Origin: Nelumbo lutea
Taxonomy: Eukaryota > Streptophyta > Magnoliopsida > Proteales > Nelumbonaceae
Assembly (NCBI GenBank): GCA_022828595.1
Contig: JAKGHH010000001.1
Span: 121,842,999 to 121,906,998, forward strand
Length of the DNA: 64,000 bases
Direction of reading: 5' to 3'
Shown one piece after another: positions 46,255 to 57,970 of the stretch; positions within the stretch are counted from its first letter, which is position 1; every line of letters begins with the position of its first letter. The position numbers and the translations under genes are program-made. A model generated the notes under the pieces. That model did no database searches, had not been told where the DNA came from, and worked only from the letters and a program-made list of their open reading frames with translations.

Positions 46255-47486
46255 CTAACGGTGATATTCGGATTCTAAGAATTGGGCGTTTCGACCACAG
46301 AACATTTTCTGCTCACTTGGGTCATAGAATAGATAACCCACTGAATCCTTTGGGTAGCCTATAAATAGGCAACAACTGATTTGGGATTCCAACTTGTTCG
46401 CACTTGTTCTTTTAACGTGTGCAGGACAACCCCAAATCTTCAAGTGTCTCACACTTGGCTTCCTTCCGGTCCATAGTTCATATTGAGTTTTCGGAACTGA
46501 TTTGGTTGGAACCCGATTCAGCACGTAGATAGCAGTCTCTAATGCATAGCCCCAAAAGGATGTGGGTAATTCTAAGCGTACGAGAAGTGATTGGACCATG
46601 TCCAACAAGGTCCTATTCCTCCTCTCTGAAACACCGTTGAGTTGTGGTGTAGTAGGAGGAGTTAGTTGTGACACTACCCCATTGTCCTTTAAGTAGTCCC
46701 TGAATTCGTCAGAGAGATACTCGCCACCTCGACCCAATCGAAGGGCCTTAACTTCTCTCCCTAACTGTTTCTCGACTTCCTGTCTGAACTCTTTGAACTT
46801 TTCAAAGGATTCAGACTTGTGTCTCATTAGGTACACGTAACCATATCGTGAAAAATCATCTGTAAAGGTGATGAAGTACACATGTTGATTCCATGTCCTA
46901 ACACTCAGGGGACCACATACATCAGTATGTATTAGGTCAAGTGTGCCTCCAGATCTTTCAGGCTTACCGTCAAATGGCCACTTAGTCATCTTACCTTGTA
47001 GGCAAGGCTCACAAGTGGGAAGATTTTCTACGGTTAGAAAATCCAAAGGACCATCCTTTACTAGTCTTGTGATTCAGTCAACACCGATATGGCCAAGTCG
47101 GTAATGCCAGAGGCACATAGGATTAACTGTATCACGATTCCTTTTCTTGGGATTTTTGACCGACGTAGTTTCAGTTAGGTTAGTTTCTAGAGAAGGATGT
47201 AGAACATAGAGACCATTCTCCAGTTCCCCGCATGCGATGAATTTATTATTCCGTTTAACAGTAATCACATTACTAAAATAAACAGTGTATCCATCATTAC
47301 ACAGTTTAGAAACAAAAATTAAATTTGTTCTCAAGTTCTGTACATAAAGACAATCTTTAAGTACAATGACTCCTTCTCTAAAAACTAATTCTACGGTTCC
47401 TATCACCGCAGCTGCAACACTTGCAGTCGTTCCCAAGAATAGTGTCACTTCACCATCACTCAGTCTTCTGCTAACTTTGAACCCCT
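46255..47486 (-). pseudogene. EA pre-integrase and integrase
   Basis: Two frame-matched pieces. 47448 to 47074 has TLFLGTTASVAAAVIGTVELVFREG, SKLCNDGYTVYFSN and HYRLGHIGVD-stop. 47046 to 46255 has CEPCLQGKMTKWPFDGKPE, DLIHTDVCGPLS (first Asp), RLGRGGEYLSDEF (the second Asp has become Gly), [12 protein letters not shown] (Glu) and the C-terminal [13 protein letters not shown]. The loss of the second catalytic Asp would by itself stop integration. Upstream, at about 47487, the protease is missing: gag's ESKKG runs straight into the FKVSRRLS words. Confidence 0.86.
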
Positions 47487-48271
47487 TTCTTAGATTCTAG
47501 GTAGGCAGGACAGTTCCTCTTTTAGTGGCCGGTCTGTTTGCAGAAGAGACAAACATCAGATGCCTTGTTCTTCTTCTGCTTCTTGGGTTTGGCAGCTTTC
47601 TTCTGGGGCTTCTTTGCCTTTCTCTTTTTCTTGCTCGATTTGTTAGCTTCAGCAAGCATAACCACAGGCTCATCCTTCTTTAAAAGATCCTTGGCCCTCT
47701 GCAACATATTGCTGAGTTCCTGGACGCTGACATTCAGCTCATTCATATTGTAGTTCATAGTGAACGCATTGAAGGAAGAGGGCAAAGAATTTAGGATGGC
47801 ATCCACTTGCGTGCCAAGATCTAGCCCGGATCCAAGAGCTTCAAGTTCGTTAATGTATCCCATCATCCGAAGATAATGGTCATGAACTTTCTGCCCCTTG
47901 GACATCTGCGCGGTCATGAACAATTTCAGGACCTTCTATCGAGTAGAACGATTCTGCTCTTCATACATTATTCTTAGACTGTCCAATATGTCCTTGGCTA
48001 GTTCGATCTGATTGAACTGCCTCTATATTGAGTTGTCTAATGAGGCAATGACAAAGCAGTGGGCTAGGGAGTTCTTATCCTCCCAATCTTGGTAGTCCCT
48101 TCTACGGGCCTTAGAAGCCCTATCACCCGGACGTTCCGGGGCAAGATTTTTCACCACCTTATCTAACTTTTTAGAAGTTAGGACCAGCATAAGATTTCTG
48201 TACCAGTCGGCATAGTTTGGGCCCTTAAGCTTGTTATCATCTAGAAGCTTTGCAAATTGACCATTTGCCAT
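47487..48271 (-). pseudogene. EA gag
   Basis: Start ATG at 48269-48271 (MANGQFAKLLDDNKLKG). It is in one frame to the zinc knuckle with only three stops: DNSI-stop near 48020, STR-stop near 47938 and GH-stop inside the knuckle at 47522. Capsid motifs: NYADWYRNLMLVLTSKKLDKV, VHDHYLRMMGYINELEALGSGLDLG, MNYNMNELNVSVQELSNMLQRA. The basic stretch is KKKRKAKKPQKKAAKPKKQKK and the knuckle CLFCKQTGH-stop-KRNC keeps all metal ligands. After YLESKK about 105 bases, including the whole protease active site, are deleted. Confidence 0.87.
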
Positions 48272-50063
48272 TTTCTAATAAAACAGCAAAAATGTTAGTC
48301 CACAACCTTAGTTTGATTCATGTTACCTACATAGATATGACTTTTAATCTGTGTTCCATTCCCATTTATTCATCTATGAGATTTTCCCTCCCTTCTTAGT
48401 GACGGAGATGACAGAATGTCTCTGGAAATGTGGGAAATCACATAGGGTGCGTGAAGCCAACTGTTTCAGCTGCATAACCCCACCACCTTTCTGTGATGGA
48501 TCATATCCACTCATCAGATGAGTTCCCCTTTGGCCTCTGCCAGACAAGGTTCAAAGCCGTTTTCAGGTAAACCTTTCTATCTAGTGAGTGCACACCCATC
48601 ATATTCAGGTTACGCCAAGGTACCATGAGAGAGTTCCTATTTTCTGGTGAAGCCCCTCCCACATCGGTCTATGACGCCCCTATCATCTAATGAAACACTC
48701 TAACAGATCCAACAACAAATGGATAGCCGAATTTTATGGTGTGATTCCTCATTACTGGTGGACCCATAATTGTGCTAATGACAGAAGGCCTTTAGAGAGT
48801 CCATCAAATGGATCTTCCAATCACACGCACTCATATTTGCTTGGAGGGAACAAAGTTACACCCTAATTCTAATTAGGTCCAACCAAAGTGGCTCCCACTG
48901 ACTTTCATAAATTCAGATTTCTGGTGGGCTTCAATCGGCTAGGGGTTCCGTATGCATCCCTTTTCAGGGTTGTGGTGCCCACCAAGTAGAGAGTGGTCAT
49001 CCAATGACCTTAAGGGACACCATGGCAATGATGTGCATTCAGCCATGGTGTCTGCAAGAGCCACTAACGAATTAACATGGGCCAAGTGCTTATAGCCCAT
49101 GGTTGCAGCACATCATACATCCAAACATCACATGTAAAGGAAGAATTGATCCAATCAATTAACTGTTGTAAAGCCCATCGAATGGTCCATTTAAAACATA
49201 AAGCATTAACAATTAATGTTTACTAGGTGTATGGGCTGAATAGCAGTTAGCAGTTTGGCCCATACAGCTTTTCTCACAATAATGGGATTTTGCAGTCTTA
49301 ATCCTTTAAAACTGGGCTTTACAGGTGGGCTGAATTAATCCTTGTAATTGAACATCAGATTTGGAATAACCAGTGTGAGAAATATGGACTGAAAAATAGT
49401 CCCTTTCGAATCTCAGATTCGGTCCAAACAATTTTGGTCCAATCTAGTCCGAAATGGTCCAAAACTGATTTTCAATTCAAGAATTAATTCATGAGAGATC
49501 TGAAATTAATAATTTTTTATTTTAGACAATCACAAATCAAAATTATGGACTGTTCGTACCACCTGCAAAACAGAGGTTAATCACAAAAGTTACAGTTTCA
49601 TAAATTGTAAATCGCAGTAGGCGATTTCTCCATTTGCGAATCTCCAGCGCCGCCATCTTCTTCCTTCTTCTTTAATCAAGAAAATAAATAAAAATCAGAA
49701 ATCCTATTTCTATTAATTAATTACATTTTTTATCAAATCCTATACATTCAGTCTAGAAAAATAAAAAAAATTATTTACAGACCGAAAAATAATAAAAGGA
49801 AGAAAAAGGGTGCACAGACTATCTGCGCCAAATCTGCACTGCGATCTTCAGGTTCGAAAAGTCCATTAAATCAAAAATAAATAAAGAACATTTCTAAATA
49901 AATTTTTGGATTTAAAAAATTAATTTCAGATCAAACGCCCTTAACAAGAAACCATTTCTTGAAAAAAAAAAAGAAAGCAATCTGCGCAGATCTTGGCAGA
50001 ACATTTTCTGTTCATCTGCGCAGGGTCAGATCTGATTCTTTTGGTTCAAGATTCAAACCTGTG
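48272..50063 (-). other. Leader of EA
   Basis: About 1.8 kb non-coding, homologous to the other leaders but more diverged. The hairpin at 49076-49101 keeps CATGGGCCA on one arm and TAGCCCATG on the other (one mismatch). The CCATGGC...GCCATGG repeat is kept near 49019-49047. Confidence 0.75.
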
Positions 50064-50075
50064 GCTCTGATACCA
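50064..50075 (-). other. Primer binding site of EA (tRNA-Met)
   Basis: The minus strand reads TGGTATCAGAGC, then one base to the LTR. Confidence 0.92.
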
Positions 50076-50076
50076 C

Positions 50077-52030
50077 TGAAAGAATGATAGGATCCATCTA
50101 ATGGATGCCATGAAGGGTGCGGAACGGAGGGCGAATTTCAAAAAAATTTCCTACCTTCTTCCAACTGGGAATCATATTCCCTAAATTTAGAATACATTAT
50201 TCAAGGATCCTACTTGAACCATAAACAAACCAGATCTGAACCAAAAAGAAATAGGAAGGATTATACCTAATTCGGAGAAATAATATCTCCCAAAGTTGGT
50301 GTTCATGTCCAAAGAAGTAACCAAAATCCGCTCCTGCTGAAGATGACACAGCTGTGGATGGAACAGAACAAGCAGGGTGCGTCTTACACACTGGATTCTT
50401 CACAAGAACCCTCTGGAAACCTTGAACACTGAATCCTTTTGTCTTTCTTGCAAGACTATTGTCAAGAACTGCTTTCTTCACTTCCTGTTGCTACAAAGAT
50501 CCAATCTTCCAACAAGGAGTGGCAGCAGCTGAAGGAGGAGAAGTCCAGGGACGAAGAGGGCAGAACTGTCTCTTCTCTCTGGAGTCTGTGAGAGATCAAA
50601 TCTCAGCAATAGGATGTGTTTCTTGCTTGCTCAAACCCCCTAGATCGAAATCTGATATTTCTGCTTGGATTTTCTCCTCTTTCTTCTTGATTAAGAAACC
50701 TCCCAATATTTTGGGAGTTATCCCAATCCAAATCAGTATTTGGATAGGGTTAATCTTAATCCTTTCTGTAGATTAAGTTAGTTAACTCCTGATCTTATCA
50801 GGAGGTTACCAGATTCAAATCTAATTTGATTTTGGTCTCTTAGAGTGGATAAGGTTAAAGACCCGATCCTTTTACTAACATTAATCTCAGATTCGCCCCA
50901 TGAACTGGTGATCATATCAGCCCAGTTCGAAATGGGCTTTTGGCCCATTAAGTGTTCAGTGTTTAACCAGTTTCCAATCTGCTGCCCAGTTGGGCTTCTT
51001 TGTATGGCGTGGGACCCAAGCATTGATCTACACACCAGCCACATGGGTTCGGCCCGGCCTTTATTACAAAGCCCAGCCGAATTCACTGAAAAACTCAGTG
51101 ACCCCCTTGAGCCCATCATATGGACTCTATGGGCCCAACACTTACATTAAGTGGTCCCTGGGCCAAGCCATCTTATAAAAACCCAGGGACTGTGGGCAGG
51201 TGCAAGATTAGCCCATCAGGTATTATCCTAAATGGCCTTACACTTAACCTCTCAGCCCTTAATGATCAAGCACTGCCCGACAAGAGAAGACCTCTCCCCC
51301 GGATGTAAGGAACAGTGTCGAACTCTCTACTCACATGGATCCCGGGAATTAAAACCTTTTGCAAATCTTTTGAAACCGTACATATACATGTATATATATA
51401 TATTAATTTTGCAAAACAAAATTCCAATGATTGAAATCAACTGCCGGCGATTTGGTTTCCATCAGAGAGAGTGCATTCCCGATCATTACCATTGTCCGAC
51501 AAAGGGGTTGATCCTGTCACTATGACCACTCACTCAGATGAATTCTCAAACTGCCCCAACATGTCCAAGTTTTGACCCCCACTAAGGATCTCACTGAATG
51601 ACACATCAAGGACAGCCCGATCTGACACCTAGTGATGTGTCATAATCGAGTCTAGGGGTCAGGTGTAACTTTCCAGTTTTGCCCATCTGTCTCCAAGGTC
51701 TAGGGCAATAGTGGAAATCTGGTCCGGTTCAAGGGTTCAAGCAATCCCATACTGCATGTGCCTTGGGTCTTACCCTGATGACCGAAACAAGCCATCCCAA
51801 CACTTGGTGGCACATCAGTATCAGCCTTGGCAGGATAAATCTCCCCAGACTTATCCAATGGCTGTGAACATTTAAAACTAACACAAGTTTCTATAAGTGT
51901 CAAGTTTTAGGGTCTTACACAGAATTACCCCAAACAACATGAATCAAACATGCACTTTAATTTATTTCCACTAAATAACAAAAGTACATCAAATCCGATT
52001 GAAGCTAAGGGCATACAAGACTGTCTAACA
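50077..52030 (-). repeat. 5' LTR of EA (subfamily A, 1954 bp)
   Basis: TGAAAGAATGATAGG... to ...GACTGTCTAACA on the plus strand. Reverse-complement match of 208-2131 throughout, including the TTGGTTAATT-type start region, the AT run and the CCATTCTTTCA end. Confidence 0.92.
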
Positions 52031-53578
52031 GTAAGTTTTGTGTAAATGAAATTTATTTATTTTGATTATGTGATTTTTAATTAATTATTTTCTTTTTTAT
52101 AAAGAATGTATTAGGTTTTTGTAATGTAAGAAATAGAAATTAAGGCTTTTCTATTTTTTTTTTACATTGGAGAAATCGTTGGAGCATGCAGAGAAGACAA
52201 ATCTTACAAATGAAGATCGATCTGCGAATTGTAGTTGTCCGAATTGGATTCGGACCATCACACTAACATCCCTAACTATTTATTTTGATTAATTTAGTGT
52301 TTTGATTGTGAATCATAACCAACAACTTAAGATCATTAATTATGTGAATTGGTGCATATTTTGGACACCCAACCCTAGGCCGATTTGACCAAGTTTTGGT
52401 CCAATCTTGTTGGGCCAAACCTATTGTTCTTTGAGGTCTGATCACAACCCCTTGGATCATGGTTTAAGTGATCCAAAATTGATTTTAGGCCAGGGGTTTG
52501 ATGGCCCATTGCATGGACCAATTTGGCCCATACTTGAAAATCCCTTTTATGTTAGATTAAAGCAAGACTAGCCCATTTCAATTGCTTTTTGCAGTTTAGC
52601 TCATATTTCAAGATAAAATTATTAGATAATTTAGTCCATTAATGGGGTGATCATGTATTAATCTAAATTGATATGGGTTTTACAAGTTTTAAATTGATTT
52701 GGATCAATTTTGTGTAAGTGATGTGCTGAATGGATGTGATCCATTCATGGGCCATAAGTTCTTGGCCCATGTATTAACTTATGTGGCTCTCTGTGAACAT
52801 CATGGCTAAATGCACATATTTACCATGAAGCCCATAGATCTTTGCATTATCTCCCTTCTCAATTTTCCCTTCTAAGTAGTTTCATCCCCAAGAGGAACCT
52901 CATAGGAATCCTAGCCCACTGAGGGCCCATTTAAATATGACTTTATGGAAATAGTGGGAGATACTATGGTATGACCTATATCTGACATAGGGACTGATAT
53001 ACTCAGTCCCTCATGATTAATATAAGTGCAATGAGATAGGGAATATCATAAGATTATTTCTCTAAAGGCCTTCCATCATTAGCATGAAAATGGGATGAAT
53101 TGGTGGGTGGAATGCACCATAAAAATGGGCTATCCATTTCACTAAGATAGTCAGTGGGATCGCTTCATGAGATGATAGGGAAGTCATAGACTAGTGGGAG
53201 GGGCCTATCTTAAAATGGAAGACTCCCCACAGTACTTTAGGGCTCACGTTATGATGGGTCTGCACTTACCAGACAGAAAGGTTTAAACTTGGCAATGAAC
53301 CTTGTCTGATAGAGGCCAAAGGGAAAGCTCATTGGATAGGTGAATATATGATCCTTTACAGAAATTGGTGGGGTTATACAATTAAAACAGTTGGCCCCAT
53401 GCACCTACGTGATTTCCCACATTCCCAGAGACATGAACTGTATCCTCGTCACTAAGATAGGAGGAAAATCTCAAAGATGAACAAATGGAGAATGAACATA
53501 GAGAAAAGTCCATTCTATGAAAGATAACATGAAACAATATTATGGCCATAGACTAATAATTCATGCCTTTTATCTGAA
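52031..53578 (+). other. Old copia leader, plus strand
   Basis: Aligns with 24570-25903 and 37002-37232 of E3, but with far more changes. The hairpin CATGGGCCA...TGGCCCATG survives perfectly at 52746-52771. It begins abruptly at the right end of EA, which was inserted into it. No coding frame. Confidence 0.75.
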
Positions 53579-53960
53579 ATGTCACATAGATAGTTTACTA
53601 AATTGTAAGATGGCAACAAATTGAATGGACTTAATTATGCATATTGGTATCATAACCTAAATCTAGTGCTCACGTCTGAGAAATTAGACAAGGTTGCCAA
53701 AAACCCAACACCAGAATGTCTAGGTGATAGGGCTTATGAAGCCTAAAGGAGGGAATATTAGCAATGAGAAGAGAAATATTCTCTTGCCTAGTGTTATGTC
53801 ATAGTCTATTTGGAAAATTCAATCCAGAGATAATTTGATAAAATTGATATCTGCAAAGAGATCCTAGATAATTTAAAGACCATGTATGAGGACCAGAATC
53901 GTTTCGCAAGACAAAAGGTCTTCAAATTGTTGATGACCATGAAGATGACTAAAAGAGTTT
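53579..53960 (+). pseudogene. Old copia gag, N-terminal remnant
   Basis: An ATG at 53579 stands where gag starts in the other copies. The decayed reading follows LDGNKLNGLNYAYWYHNLNLVLTSEKLDKVAKNPTPE, then GDRAYEA-stop, and ILDNLKTMYEDQNRFARQKVFKLLMT. Stops occur from the first codons on. About 125 codons are recognisable before it breaks at about 53960 into an LTR. Zinc knuckle and pol are absent. It has the same orientation as the old leader and belongs to that copy. Confidence 0.78.
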
Positions 53961-53967
53961 TGTCTAG

Positions 53968-55204
53968 GTGCAGCACTATTCCTTGCAGCCGAGGGAGATG
54001 TCCTCTCTTGTCGGGCAGTGCTTGATCATTATGGGCTGAGAGGTTAAGTGTAAGGCCATTTAGGATAATACATGATGAGCTAGTCTTGCACTTGCCCAGA
54101 GTCCCTGGGTTTTTATAAGATGGCTTGGTCCAGGGACCACTTAATGTAAGTGTTGGACCCATAGGGTCCATATGACGGGCTCAGGGGTTCACTAGGCTTC
54201 TTACTGAATTTGGCTAGGCCTTGTAAGAAAGGTTGGGCCAAACCTATGTGGCTGGTGTGTAGATCAATGCTTGGGTCCCACACCATACAAAGCAGCCCAA
54301 CTGGGCTGCAGATTGGAAACCAATTGAGCATTGATTATTAAATGGGCCAAAAGCCCATTTCGGACTGGGTTGATATGATCACCCACTTAAGGGGCGGATC
54401 TGAGATTAAGGTTAGCAAAAAGTATTAGGCCTTTAACCTAATCCACTCTAGGAGACCAAATTCAAATCAGATTTGAATATAGTAATCTTCTGATAAGATT
54501 AGGAGTTATCTAACCTATTCTGCAGATCGGATTAAGATCATCCCCTATCCAGATGCTGATTTGGATTGGGATAACTCCTAATTAGGAGATTTCTTAATCA
54601 AGAAGAAAAGAGGAGAAACTCTAAGAGAGAGACAACAAAATTTGAACCTAGGGTTTTGAGCAAGAAATCATCCTATGCATTGAGATGGGATCTCATACAC
54701 ATTCCAGATAGTAGAGAAGCAATCTTCGCCATCTTCATCTCAGGAGTTCTCCTCCAGCCGCCGCCATTCTCTGAAAAAATTCGATCTTTGAAGAAAAGAA
54801 ATCAAGAAATCAGTTCTTGATATCCGTTTTGCAAAAAGAACTAAAAAGATTTGGTGCTCAAAATTTCCAGAGGATTCTTGTGAAGAATTCAGTGTGTTGA
54901 ACGCACTCTACTAGTTTCGTTCTAGACATTGCTGTGTCATCTTCAACAGGAGTGGATCTTGGTGCCCTCTTTGGGCATGAACACCAACTTTGGGAGATAC
55001 TGCTTCTCTGGATCAGGTATAATTCCTCCCTTGTCTTTTGGATCAGATCTAGTTTGATTATGGTTCAAGTAGGATCCTTGAATATTGTATTCTAAATTTA
55101 GGGAATATGATTCGTAGTTGGAAGAAGGTAGGAAAATTTTTGAAATTCACCCACCATTCCGCAACCTTTTTGGCGTCCATACGTTGGATCCTACCATTCT
55201 TTCA
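53968..55204 (+). repeat. Truncated copia LTR (subfamily A), plus strand
   Basis: GTGCAGCACTATTCC... aligns with LTR E1 from about 913 on and ends CCATTCTTTCA at 55204. The first ~700 bases are missing, replaced by the gag remnant. No primer site follows; instead the interior of a minus-strand LTR starts at 55205, so this 3' end is an insertion boundary. Confidence 0.85.
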
Positions 55205-55447
55205 ACAAGCCACCCCAACCGACTTGGTAGCACATTAGTGTGAGCCTTGGCAGGATAAACCTTCCTAGGTCTATCCAACGGCTATGAAGATTATAAACTA
55301 ATACGACTTTCATTAGTGTCATGTTTAAGGGTTTTACATAGAAACACATCATAATAACATGAATAAACTTTGTACATTATTCATTTACAATAAATGTCAA
55401 TAATGTACATCAATCTGATTGGTGCTAAGGGCATACATTGTCTAACA
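55205..55447 (-). repeat. Copia LTR fragment, minus strand
   Basis: ACAAGCCACCCCAACCGACTTGG... matches EB's LTR from about 27575 to 27819 and ends TTGTCTAACA. It is the first ~240 bases of an LTR in minus orientation, followed by its pol end. Confidence 0.85.
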
Positions 55448-55952
55448 GCTCTCACTTCCACTTCAGTCTAATCGGGTACAAGTCGGAGTCCCATACTTTC
55501 CACGTGTTTCTTAAACACTTTTTGTGTGATTGGCTTAGTCAATTGGTCTGCAACATTCTTCGCTAATGCTACCTTCTAAGTCTGGATGTCCCCTCTACCA
55601 ACAATCTCCCGCAATACGTGGTACTTCCTGTCATTGTTTTAACTTCGGGTGGGCTCATGGCTCCTTAACCCGAGCAACGGCTCTAGTGTTGTCACACAAT
55701 ACTAGAATGGGAGATGTGTTGGATGGAACAACTCCTAATTCTTGAATGAATTTTTTCATCCAAACGGCTTCCTTGGTAACTTCACTTGCGGCAATGTACT
55801 CGACCTTGGTTGTGGAATTTTTGGTGGACCCTTGTTTGTTGTTTTTCCAACTAACTACATAGGACCCTATCGTAAAGATGTAACCAGATGTAGACTTTCT
55901 ATCATATGGGTCTGACTAGAAGTCATCATCGGTAGACCCTAGGATCTGTAGT
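55448..55952 (-). pseudogene. Copia RNase H fragment, minus strand
   Basis: Reads leftward from about 55952: IYRxDDDF-type words, DPYDRKSTSGYIFTIGS, NKQGSTKNSTTKVEYIAAS, EVTKEAVWMKKFIQELGVV, then AxNVADQLTKPITQKVFKKHVESMGL and PD-stop. These are the RNase H motifs with frameshifts near 55635 and stops. The normal DWT-stop end is altered. It breaks at about 55952 into the Tat gypsy fragment, so RT and everything upstream are missing. It is one of the older copia layers by its divergence. Confidence 0.82.
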
Positions 55953-56500
55953 GAAACCTCAGGACTTGCCTAATGAAGTGTGGCTAGAAGTTGAGCAAAG
56001 CCTCTCTTACTTTGGTTATGTAGGCAATCATAGTTGGTTCACGAGCTTCGTATTCACCTGTGACCTGATTAACCACGAGCTGGGAATCGCTGCAGATGAT
56101 GATATGCTTGGCTTTCACTTCTTTGGCTAGAGCTAGCCCGACTATCAATGCTTCGTACTCTGCTTCATTGTTGGATGCCGCAAACTCAAAGTGTAGTGCA
56201 TACTCCAGTTTAGTGCCACTTGGGCCATGCAGAATTATTCTGGCTCTGTTGCCCTACTGGTTTGAGTAGCCATCTACATGAAGGATCCATGGCTCCTCAG
56301 GGTTCCTCATCCTAGTTTGTGCATGGCATTACTAGGAGAGATGCCGCACTGGCTGCTACCTCACAATGCTCAGATTCAACCGGCCTGGGATCTCCGGGCT
56401 CGCCCGAGTTGTGGGCCTCGTGCTCAACTGGCCTGGGGACTTCAGAGCTGAAAGTTCACCTTGTGACGAAGTCTGCTAAGGCTTGGGCCTTAATAGCAAT
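55953..56500 (-). pseudogene. Tat second RNase H (archaeal-type)
   Basis: Reads WILHVDGYSNQ (first Asp), then GPSGTKLEYALHFEF, NNEAEYEALIVGLALAKEVK (Glu) and IIICSDSQLVVNQVTGEYEARE (Asp), ending in VREALL. This order and the NEAEYEAL and SDSQLVV phrases belong to the extra RNase H that Tat/Ogre-group elements carry after the usual one. Stops lie at about 56255 and 56325, in the variable linker upstream. The domain's core acidic residues are present. It ends where the element is cut, just before integrase would begin. Confidence 0.8.
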
Positions 56501-57970
56501 TCGTGGCTTGTATTGGAGGTTGTAATTGCTGAGCTCAATAGCCCACTTCGTCAGTCGACTAGAGACCTTGGGCTTGAGTAGGACTTGCCTTAGAGGTTTG
56601 TTGGTGAGGACAATAACAGTATGAGCTTGAAAGTACAGACGAAGCTTTCAAGTTGCAATAAATAATGCATAGGCCAATTTTTCTATCTCCAGATATCTCA
56701 TCTCTACTCCCTGCAACACTTTACTAACATAGTAGATAGGTCGTTGGACCCGATCTACTTATTTTATTAGTACCGAGCTGACCACTTCGTCACTTGCCGA
56801 GAGGTACAGCTCTAAAACATCGCCCTCTTCGGGCCAGGTTAAGACCGATATGCTGGCGAGGTACTTTTTGAGCTCGTCAAACACGAGCTGACAATCTTGG
56901 GTCCATTCAAACCCTTTGCTTTTAACTTCTTTAAAGAAAGGTAGGCAGCGATCTACCAACTTTGACATGAAGCAACTCAGAGCGGCTATTCAGCCATTCA
57001 ACCTCTGAACCTCCTTCACTTTTTCGGGGTGGTCTCATATCTAGGATGGCCTTTATTTGTCCGGGTTGGCATCAATGCTGCGCCGGTTAACAATGTATCC
57101 TATGAATTTATCGGAGGTGACGACAAAGACTCACTTACTCAGGTTTAGCTTCATATTAAATCTATGCAAAATTTCAAAAACTGAATGCAAGTCTTGTATT
57201 AAGTCACACGAAAATGGGGTTTTGATGACCATGTTGTCTACATAACATTCTACTTTTTGGCTAATCAATGGCTCAAACAATTTATTTACAAGTCCTTGAA
57301 AGGTCGCCCCAGCATTTTTTAGCCCAAAGGGCATGACCTTGTAGTAGTACAGGCCAGGATCGGTTATGAAGGCAGCCTTTTCTTCATCTGTCGGGTCCAT
57401 CCTGATCTGATTGTAGACCGAATAGGCATCTAGAAAGCTCAGCAATTCGTGCCCTAAGGTCGCGTCCACTAGATGGTCAATCCTAGGGAGTGGGAAGCAA
57501 TCCTTTGGGCAAGCTCGGTTTAGGTCAGTGTAGTCGACGCATATGCGCCATTTACCGTTAGCCTTTTTCACTAGAATGGGGTTGGCCACCCAGCTCAGGT
57601 AATGGACTTCCCTAATAAAAATTGTTGCAAGGAGCTTCCTGGCCTCCTCGTCGACTACCCTCCATCGCTCTGGGGCTAGGTTGCGTTTCTTCTGTCTAAC
57701 GGGCCTAACTATAGGATCAGTATTAAGCTTATGAATTATGATGCTAGGGTCTATGCTGGGCATTTCTGCCGCAGACCATGCAAATACATCTAAATTTTTA
57801 AGCAAAAAGCATACCAGCTTAGATCGCAGAGGCTCCTCAATGGAAGCACCGATCTGAAGAGTTTGGGCTGGGTCCTCCATCGATGCTGGGATGGAGACGG
57901 TCTCTTCTGTGGGCGCAGCTCGCTCCTCGCTCTGCTCCATAGGACGCTCTAGCTTGAGGTCATCGGCCAC
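56501..57970 (-). pseudogene. Tat reverse transcriptase and first RNase H
   Basis: RT frame of 279 codons (57970 to 57131): KLVCFLLKNLDVFAWSAAEMPSID, VDEEARKLLATIFIREVHYLSW, ANGKWRICVDYTDLNRACPKD, FLDAYSVYNQIRMD (first catalytic Asp), MPFGLKNAGATFQGLVN, then ECYVDNMVIKT, where the usual Tyr-Val-Asp-Asp has Asn in place of the second Asp. After shifts and stops, 56968 to 56759 has DRCLPFFKEVKSKGFEWTQDC and LELYLSASDEVVSSVLI, the start of the first RNase H. Near 56600 come QAHTVIVLTNKPLRQ and RLTKWAIELSNYN. RT is inactivated by the Asn change and the breaks. Confidence 0.85.

Larger units (their letters stand above)
43344..52030 (-). mobile_element. Ty1/copia element EA, minus strand, internally deleted
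   Basis: Read leftward: 5' LTR (50077-52030), primer site (50064-50075), leader (48272-50063), gag, IN and RT, a small RNase H remnant, and a 3' LTR (43344-45184) that lacks its last ~115 bases. It is subfamily A by LTR. Large internal losses remove the protease and nearly all of RNase H, so it could only move with help from other copies. The truncated end prevents a target duplication check; the right flank is GTAAG. Confidence 0.87.
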
